Source of the DNA: Pinus tabuliformis
Lineage: Eukaryota; Streptophyta; Pinopsida; Pinales; Pinaceae
DNA length: 64,000 bases
Direction: 5' to 3'
Assembly (NCBI GenBank): GCA_031772625.1
Contig: CM062820.1
Span: 1,079,361,369 to 1,079,425,368, forward strand
Positions 56,872 through 64,000 of this stretch are shown in pieces. Within the stretch, counting starts at the first letter, position 1. Each line of letters starts with the position of its first letter. The notes under the pieces were generated by a model. It was not told where the DNA came from, ran no database searches, and was given only the letters and a program-made list of their open reading frames with translations. The translations under genes were made by a program, and so were the position numbers.

Positions 56872-58290
56872 ATGGCGAACGCAATGAAGATGCCAATATT
56901 TAAAGGGGTAAGAAGCGAAGACCCTAAACAATTTTGGTTTGTTTCAAATGCTGTGTGGACAACATAGAATATTATTGATGATAATATAAAGAAAGCGTAG
57001 CTGGTCACAACGCTACAGGATAGGGTGTTGACTTGGTATATTAAATTCTTTCAAGATAGACCTGGCGTGACATTGGTAGAGACTCAACAGACGTTGAACA
57101 ATGAGTTTAAGAAGCCTAAGTCTCAGGCACAATCTGTAACGGAGTGTAAGGAAATACAAAAAAAGGTAAATGAGTCCTCATGGGATTACGATCAGAGGCT
57201 AAAATTCCTGATCCGGCAGGCTAATATGAACATCACAGATGATCAACATAGAGACTGGTACATTGCTTCACTATTTCCTCATCTGATATTACCATTACTA
57301 CAACAGAAGATAGGAATGCAAGCGGAGGCTTTGGAGATCGCGATGAGGTAGGATATGAACGTTGGAGTGCAACAGATTCAATCGCGGTTGGAAAGCCTGC
57401 ACATGGAGCTACAAAGCTTGAAAATAGGGAAGGAAACTCAGCCAGAGGTGTGCGCTAAAGTCTGGTGTATAAAATGTAAAGACAAGGGACATGATAAGGA
57501 TCATTGCCCTGTTTATCAGAATTATTTGATTGGAGGAGGCCCTGTTCCTTTGAAACCTAAGAATATTGTGGGACCAAGCACGAAAGTACCATTATGGTGC
57601 ACTATCTATCAGATAGCTCGGAAGCACCTGACTGATAATTGTCACCTCTTGCAAAAGTTTGTTTAGACACCGCAACAGTTATTTTGTGCTTTCTATAAAT
57701 CGTTTGGGCATGATGAACAAAACTACCGAAGCTATGAATTAATGATGGAGCGGACCTCTACATATTGCATGCAAGCAGAAAATCAGCCTTCGGATTAGGG
57801 CACAGGTGCAGCGCGCGGAGGATTTCAAGGCGGTGGAAGAGGAAGAGGAGGAGGGGCTGGCATAGGTTGTTGACAAGTTATTTGTTATAATTGTGGTGAA
57901 GTTGGACATTTTACGCGCGATTGTCAGAACCCAACGAATCCATCTTGTCAATATTGCAGACAGTTTGATCATGTGATAGAAGATTTCCCAATGCTGATTG
58001 CCAAGATGCAGGAGAAAAAGATGCAAAAATCTATGCAGAACATCCAGATGATGAGGGTGGAGCCTAGAGAAGAATATCACAATATTAATATCATAACGTG
58101 CAATGGTATGGCCACAAGAGAAGATAAAGGAAAGTGGTTAGAGACCGAAGGATGGGTGCACAAGGTTGCTGAAAAGAAAGTCAGGTTTGACCTCAACTGG
58201 GCTAGAGAAACTTTTATGGAGGCCAAGAAGAATTTTTCTAAAGCTTCTACGTCAGGGAGTCAAGAGAAGTCAATTGGAAACAGTGAAGTG
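56872..58290 (+). pseudogene. Gag of element H with five zinc-knuckle positions
   Basis: One frame from ATG 56872 (MANAMKMPIFKGVRSEDPKQ) to 58290 with in-frame stops (for example 56968, 57349, 57664) but no frameshift. The capsid-like part is VLTWYIKFFQDRPGVTLVET and SSWDYDQRLKFLIRQANMNI. Five C-C-H-C type units follow at 57466 (CIKCKDKGHDKDHC), 57598 (CTIYQIARKHLTDNC), 57685 (CAFYKSFGHDEQNY), 57883 (CYNCGEVGHFTRDC) and 57946 (CQYCRQFDHVIEDF). Units 2, 3 and 5 have lost Cys residues. A Gly/Arg-rich linker (GGRGRGGGAG) precedes unit 4. It would package RNA. Confidence 0.82.
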
Positions 58291-58566
58291 TAGGACATGG
58301 ATCCCTCGATATTAGCCACTTTTTTGAAAACTAGTATGAAGTTGTTAAGAGATAAGAAGGCAGTGGAAGGGCTCCAGGAGCTAATCTAGAATTGTACGGG
58401 AAAAATTAAGATTCCTTCAGAACATCGCGCTGTGGGGAAATTGGGTAGACATAAGAAGCGAACAAGGCGCGAGATGAGGCTGACCACGTAGGTTGGAGAA
58501 TATGAGATGGATCAAGTCATCTTAGATCTATGATCTGATGCAAACGTATTGTTATTACCAAAAAAT
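58291..58566 (+). pseudogene. Protease start of element H, truncated by element I
   Basis: Same strand, after the gag stop. It reads MDPSILATFLKTSMKLLRDK and, near 58508, EMDQVILDL then a stop and SDANVL, which is the gypsy protease active-site strand (VILDLGSDVN-type) with G mutated to a stop. Sequence of element I begins 20 bp later. Confidence 0.65.
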
Positions 58567-59616
58567 TGATCATCTAGCCTAATTTACTAGATGGATCGAA
58601 GTACACCATGTAAGGCCAATTTTACCATAGTAAAATTGCTTTCACTATGAGAAATTACTTAATCAACCACATTTGTTAAGTAATTTATAATTAAACGCGT
58701 GAAGAATAATTAAATAAATCACTATTTATTTAATTATATTCTAGGAATAATTAATTAAACCATTGATTAATTAATATTCCTTGTCATATTTGACCCAATT
58801 ATGAGAAATAAACAGATAAATTATTAATTATCTTATTTTTCTCTAGGAATAATTAATTAATCACTAATTAATTATTATTCCTTGTCAAGTTTAGTCCCTC
58901 AGAAATAATTAAATAAATCATTATTTTATTATTATTCCTTAACCATATTTCTTGAGATGATAAATAAATCATTTATTTATTTATTATTTCTAAATAAAAG
59001 TTTAAATACTTTTTCCCTCCTAATCAAATATAATAAAATATTCCAAGTAGTTATTCCTAGAATGGGGTTAATAATATTTTATTATTGCTCATTATTCGAG
59101 GATAACTCAATATTTTGTTATAAATAGAAGGGTTTTCCATTCATTATTCACTTTTGATTATTTTCATTGTTGCACTCACTGTTGTAACTCTGATTATTTT
59201 CATTGTCGCACACCATTTCTCTGCCATTTGATATCTCATTGAGCTCAAACATTTTATTTGCTGGGTTTTCACATTATAGAGGAGAGAGACTCTACACAAG
59301 TTGAAGACGTTTGAGGATAGCCAAGAACCCATCCCATAGAGGTGGACTGGTAACATTTATTTGTTCCCTTCACAGGTGTTATAATAAAATCTATTCTTTG
59401 TATATTCGGTTTCCATTGGATGATTGAAATTATTACAGTTTCTTTTTGCTATTTAACTATGATTGTGGCATAGATCAGGGCTTTGGAAAGTTTTGTTTCT
59501 ATCAGTCACTACAGATCTACAATGTTTGACAACAATTTGTAATGTTGAGGTTATTTTTCATCCACAATCTTAAGTGGATTCTTTTCGTACATCTTTGAGA
59601 AGAAATCACTACAACA
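58567..59616 (+). repeat. 5' LTR of element I (about 1050 bp)
   Basis: Starts TGATCATCTAGCC and ends CACTACAACA. The first half has six successive inverted repeats (58704-58991). A TATA-like tataaatagaag lies at 59120-59131, a plausible core promoter. No second LTR is in view. Confidence 0.78.
59119..59132 (+). promoter_or_regulatory. Possible TATA box in the LTR of element I
   Basis: TTATAAATAGAAGG fits the plant TATA consensus, about 500 bp before the LTR end. Confidence 0.5.
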
Positions 59617-59620
59617 AAAT

Positions 59621-59638
59621 TGGCGACTCCACTGGTTT
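59621..59638 (+). promoter_or_regulatory. Primer binding site of element I
   Basis: TGGCGACTCCACTGGTTT, four bases after the LTR; 14 of the first 15 bases match the site of A. Confidence 0.8.
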
Positions 59639-60763
59639 TATACTTTAGATCTAGAAACCTGGGTGACCTTCAGTTTTCAACTTAGAGTTTCTTCTTTTTT
59701 CAAGTCTCTTAATGTTTCCTAGCTTTTTAACCCTAGATCTGTTAAATTTCTGACTTTCGTAAGCTTTCTAGTCTTTTCCGCAGGTCACAAGAACTAGTCG
59801 CGATAGAGACGCCAATTTTTTCTGAGATTTGCGACTGGGAATCAAGGAGCAGAAATCACACTTTTTATCCCAAAAAGTGCAATCTGGAGTCCAAAGTGCA
59901 CCTTTCAGCCCAAAAAGTGTGATCTCACCTGAAAACAAGTCAGTACCTGTGATTTTAAGGTTTCTTGGGTTTTTATCATATTTGTTTCTGGGTTTTTCTG
60001 ATAGCTGTCTGTTGGGTTATTTGACCTTTATCTCATCCCACGTAGGCCTTGATCTACTCTAATTTACTTGTCGAAGTGGAATTTAGCCCCATAGGGCTTC
60101 TAGTATGCTTCAACCTTTATAGGAGGAGTTTAATTAAGTGAGTAGTCTGACTTTCTGCAGCACTTTCAGCCATATTTTCCAGATCTGTACTTTTTGTTTC
60201 AGATCTATAAAGATAGGTTTTCACCATCCATAGTTTCATATTAAAACTTTTTTGGTCACTGGCTTTAGGGTCCCATCAGTTTCCCTAGGTGTTTCACCCA
60301 TCTCCCTATCTTTTTGCAATGATCTTCCTCTCTGGTTTTTTGCTGTTGTTGCACCACTTTCCAATAGCCTAGTGTCACTTGATCCCAGTCACATCAAAAA
60401 TTAGATATCTTGACCTTTTTAGTGTGTTTTCCGTCGATTTAGCCACCAACCAACACAATTTTTTCAAACCTAGTTTGGGTGGGGTTTAGATAATTGTTTT
60501 GCTGTTCATTTTCTGGTGTTAATTTTAGTTTATTTTCAGCAAGCTTTTTTCTTTTTTACAAACACGACCTGGGCTTAATCAATAAATACCCTTGCACACA
60601 CAAGCACACCTTAAGCGAAGGGTGCTTGGTTTACCCCACCAAACCAAGACTTAATATAATAAATTTATCTCCCCTCATCGAGACAAAGGCATATTGTTGA
60701 TCTCCCTTCACCATTTTTGTGTTACATGTGTCTTTCCACCATTGCACCACCAAGTCGTTTGTC
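59639..60763 (+). other. Leader of element I, non-coding
   Basis: About 1.1 kb, pyrimidine-rich on the plus strand. A direct repeat of caaaaagtgc/caaaaagtgt with ccaaagtgcacctttcagcc sits at 59870-59925. No supported ORF. Confidence 0.6.
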
Positions 60764-62250
60764 ATGGAGACTATCAGGCCTTCACCCCTAGTTTCCACTT
60801 GGGCATATTACCCCCACCCCCCCCCCCGCCCCTATCGGGTTCGAGTTCATAGCCCTTCGATTCCCCATACCGACTCTTCCCCTGGTTCATTCGATTCATC
60901 ATCTGATTTCGAGCCTCCTTCACCACATATCGTCACCATGTCTGGACCCACAGCTGGTGCAGGAACCCCACCTGGTATTGGCTCTGGTTCTATCCCGGTG
61001 GTCACATCAAGTAGAACAGTCTCAGGAACCGTTCCGGCAGCCCCCATGCTCCCTTTTATGGCTGGGTTAAGTCTACCAGATTTTATCTAGTTGATAAATG
61101 ACCCTATACACCACGATGTTGGTTGGATTTATATGCCGACTAAGCTTCCATCAGACATCCCAAAGTTTGAGGGTAATGCTAGAGAGGACCCTACCAACCA
61201 TGTTCGCTCCTTCCACATATGGTGTTCGTCCAACTCCATTACCGATGACTCCATTCGTCTTTGGCTCTTCCAACACATGCTCATTGGAGACGCTGCAAAA
61301 TAGTATGTAGGCCAGCCTACCACATCTCATTCCATTTTCATGACGCTTGCTAAAGCGTTCCTCTCATATTTCTAGTTACCTCTTTGGTACAACACTGGTA
61401 CGGAGCTATTGACCTCATTCTGTCAGTCCTCTGCCACTTGCCTTTCCGACCATGTTCAAGAGTGGCATAGAAGGAGGAGCACATGCCCTTCCCTGCCCTT
61501 CAAATATCATGTCTATCTAGATTGGTTTGTTAGGATCCTTTTAGCACCCATTGAAAACATGTCGCGTCCCATTTTCCTCAGATCGAGGAAGAAGCTATCC
61601 AAACTGCTCTGAGATATGACCTAATTTATGTGCAATCCGGTTATGTCTATAACGTCATTCTAGACCTTCCCCATCCTGGAAGTGCCAATGCACCAGGGGC
61701 ATCTCACACCACTGACAGTATTGTTGGAACCCTTTCACATCCTTTGCCATATACTCAGCAAAGTTATGGCTATCTACAGGGGGCACCAGTTCCTCTAACA
61801 CTCATGCCCCTCCTACTAGCACCATGTTTTCAGGGCCCCAACCTGTTTACCAAACAATTGCTCCTCTTTATGCACAACCGAGCACTCCAGCCCCTCAAGC
61901 ATTAGCACCGCAGCCTCCCATGCATCCTCAGCCCCAACAGCCACTGCCCCCTCAAGGTCAAGTGTTTGCACAACAGAGTGCGACCAATCCCCAAAATTAG
62001 AAGAAAAAGAATAAGGAAAAGGTAACAAGGGTAATCAAGGTAATCAACCTAGTGAGCCCCAGGGGAACCAACCTTACACCAACAACAGGGAAGCCATCCC
62101 AAGAAGAACAAGGCTATTCGTATGAATAAGCCTTGTGCATGTTGTGGTGTACATGGCCACTATACACATGAGTGTCCTCTCTTACCCAATATGCGCAAAA
62201 TGTGGGAAGCTCAAGTAGCTTCTAGAGGTCAACAATCGCCTTAGAATCTT
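60764..62250 (+). pseudogene. Gag of element I
   Basis: Starts METIRPSPLVSTWAYYPHPP, Pro/Ser-rich for about 100 codons. After a TAG at 61088 the capsid-like part follows: MPTKLPSDIPKFEGNARED, SFHIWCSSNSITDDSIRLWL, then WYVG-type (TGG to TAG at 61301) and TELLTSFCQSSATCLSDHVQ. These match A and D (KLPSDIPKFNGN, HLWCSSNTLNDDSIRL). A shift near 61570 moves to QTALRYDLIYVQSGYVYN. A zinc knuckle CACCGVHGHYTHEC (CX2CX4HX4C) is at 62134-62175. Confidence 0.83.
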
Positions 62251-62775
62251 GTGCCATCTCAACCGGCAGCGCTCACAAATATTTTCCCTCAGTAAGGATT
62301 TGTTGTTGCTCAACCTCAGCCAGGTCAAGCAGCCCATCCACCCCAACCTTCTGGTCCTGGTGATTACCAGATCCTTATGATGAATTCTGTTGAGGTTAAT
62401 CCCTCTGATATCAACATGCAAACTCAGTCGCGTCAATATGACAAGACATCAACTTCCTCTGCCACTGAGTCCAAAACCAAAGCATCTACTGAGCCTCTTA
62501 CGACACCAAATGGTCTGTTATAGATCCCTTAGCCTAAAGTTGAGGCAATTCCCAAGATCCCTATGCCGTAACGTGACTTCTAATCGAGCTGGCCATACAT
62601 ACAGTATAGTAGACGACTTGGTGCATCACCTGCTACCATGTCGATGTTGGAAGTCCTCTAGTCATGCCCATCTCAAAATAAATCTCTACTAACTACTTTG
62701 GGCACAGTAGATCCTTCTAACGATCGTTTGATTGTCTTCCCAGTTGATACATCAGAACATCCCCCATTACCTTCA
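62251..62775 (+). other. Linker between gag knuckle and protease of element I
   Basis: Gln/Pro-rich remnant frames with stops; no motif. Confidence 0.45.
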
Positions 62776-63215
62776 TCCGTTGCGTTCCAGATACCAGTTT
62801 GAGTCTGTAATGCCATCATCTCCCGATGCATTATTGACAAAGGTGCATTAACCTATGTGATGTCCGATGCCGTTTGGAAACAACTTAAGTCACCTAAGTT
62901 GTCCCCCTCCACCATCACTTTGCGTGCTTTGGACGGACACTCCTCCCAGCCTCTTCGCGTGTACGCAACTGTCTAGTGACCCTTGCAGGCAAGATTGTCC
63001 ATGTCGGCATTGAGGTTATTGATGCCCCTTTAGATTACAACATTCTCTTAGGTCGTAGTTACACATACGCCATGTCAGCTGTCACATCTGCGGTTTTCCG
63101 CAAGATGTGCTTCCCCCATGAAGGGAAGATCGTTACCATTGATCGGTTGACTTACTATGAGCCAGCATCCATGACCTCCCCCGAGTCTGTTATCTCATCA
63201 ATGTCAGATAATTAG
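62776..63215 (+). pseudogene. Protease of element I
   Basis: CIIDKGALTYVMSDAVWKQL holds the active site (DKGA; DEGAS in A), then STITLRALDGHSSQPLRVYA. After a frameshift near 62970 it continues VTLAGKIVHVGIEVIDAPLD, YNILLGRSYTYAM and FPHEGKIVTIDRLTYYEP. Order and spacing match the protease of D (EGAS, KSFDGRTYTPYG, NILLGRPWIYAM). Confidence 0.85.
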
Positions 63216-64000
63216 TCCTCAAACTCCCCTCACCAGTGTTTCACCCAGAGTCTATAAATATTCCTCATTATTAGGTGCTTTCCCTGGTCCTCTCCCTCTC
63301 ACCTTAGAGCCTAACTCTATGAGTTTTTGCATGTTACAGGCATTACGGGCTTCTCTCAAGCAGTCTGGTACATCCGATCAACATCCAGCTCCTCAGCACC
63401 CTATTGTTGCCATCCCAGTTGATCCCTCTGGATCCACATCTGCAGGACCTCCTCCGTTTGTGGGTGCCTCTCTTATGTTCCCACCAGGAATTGTTCCTCC
63501 AAGTCTAAACCATCGAGGAGCTATTCCGCCAGGACATTACCCTGTAGGCCGGATACCTTTCTTATTCCCCCATCCGGGAGTATTTTCTATCCCTGTCATG
63601 GCTTCACTGGTCCTTCCTAACATGACTTTGGGGATCCCAGTATGGTACATCGATCCCCCTGCAAGAATTCTGCATGGTCAGCTATGACCTTATCATGCTT
63701 TGGCCCTGGTTCAACTGGTCCCTACAGCCCCTGTCGCTGCTTTAGTTCCATCACAACCCCAATAGGAACCCACTCCTGTTGTGCAAGCATTCGAATACGG
63801 GGAGAAAGCTAAAAGGAAAGAACCTAAGGACAAGGCTCCCCAAGCTCCTCCAACCCCTAAGGCCCCAAAACTGTCACCTCTATGCGCTGTGTAAAGCTAT
63901 TAGGCATGCCACCAATAATTGTCCCGAGCTTCCTCATCTCAAAACTTTGGTTCATGAAACATTCCCTGAGTCAAATATCCCTGAAGTCCATGTTAACTTA
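63216..64000 (+). pseudogene. Second Pro-rich and zinc-knuckle block after the protease of element I
   Basis: Frame 63319-63687 (122 aa) is Pro-rich: GPPPFVGASLMFPPGIVPPS, GHYPVGRIPFLFPHPGVFSI. Further on, basic KAKRKEPKDKAPQAPPTPKA leads, after a shift, to YALCKAIRHATNNC at 63883-63924 (a CX2CX4HX4C knuckle with the first Cys as Tyr) and ELPHLKTLVHETFPESNIPE. This is gag-like material where the start of reverse transcriptase is expected. It may be a long linker particular to this family, or a duplicated gag tail from a related element. Confidence 0.6.

Larger units (their letters stand above)
53360..58566 (+). mobile_element. Element H: Ty3/gypsy retrotransposon, 5' part, cut by element I
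   Basis: Long 5' LTR (about 53360-56102), primer-like site, an extra ORF (56144-56551), gag with many zinc knuckles (56872-58290) and the start of protease, where the LTR of element I begins. The rest (protease end, reverse transcriptase, integrase, 3' LTR) should lie right of 64000. Reading frames are in place, with mainly nonsense changes. Confidence 0.75.
58567..64000 (+). mobile_element. Element I: Tat-like Ty3/gypsy retrotransposon, right end outside the window
   Basis: 5' LTR (58567-59616), the same primer class as A and D, 1.1 kb leader, Pro-rich gag with capsid similarity to A and D, zinc knuckle, protease and then an unexpected second Pro-rich plus knuckle block. Reverse transcriptase would start beyond 64000. 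It is inserted in the protease of H. Its LTR sequence is unlike those of A and D, so it is a different family of the same lineage. Confidence 0.82.

Overview
The window is a stack of retroelements from a large plant genome, most likely a gymnosperm and probably a conifer. I see no intact host gene, tRNA, rRNA or CRISPR array. The organism call rests on three things: dense nested LTR retrotransposons, Tat-like Ty3/gypsy elements with long decayed gag regions, and a Penelope-like element (PLE) with a GIY-YIG endonuclease, a class known among plants mainly from conifers. All element names (A to I) are mine.

Layout. Element A (1-16945, minus) is a Tat-like gypsy element whose left end lies outside the window; its 5' LTR is 15901-16945. 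A Penelope-like element B (2761-11205, minus) split its protease region. A short-LTR Ty1/copia element C (3686-8732, minus, target duplication ggggg) then split the endonuclease domain of B, so insertion is three layers deep. Element D (about 16946-38744, minus) is a relative of A. It has a second, archaeal-type RNase H downstream of integrase and, on the opposite strand, a decayed but clearly spliced extra gene. The gag of D was split by E (24673-34053, plus), a Sirevirus-type copia element with ~1.9 kb LTRs, three CCHC knuckles, repeated polypurine tracts and target duplication cctta.

From 38745 to 41237 there is unassigned sequence and an LTR-like piece. G (41238-43908, plus) is a small gag-protease-only gypsy derivative with a duplicated LTR end and primer site. 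From 43909 to 53359 the DNA is AT-rich and full of short tandem duplications, with an eroded gypsy integrase (48700-49640, minus) and a long TA microsatellite. H (53360-58566, plus) has a ~2.7 kb LTR containing an ORF, a second ORF before gag, and a gag with five zinc-knuckle positions. It is cut at the protease active site by I (58567 to beyond 64000, plus), another Tat-like element whose LTR carries six successive hairpins.

These genes do not form a host pathway. Each set (gag, protease, integrase, reverse transcriptase, RNase H) is or was the replication machinery of its own element. Almost all are broken by nonsense codons, frameshifts or later insertions. By eye, C is the youngest (its LTRs differ by one substitution and one 11-bp duplication), E is older, and G, the 48.7 kb remnant and H are the most eroded. 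Coordinates of decayed domains are approximate; LTR ends, target duplications and primer sites were read base by base.
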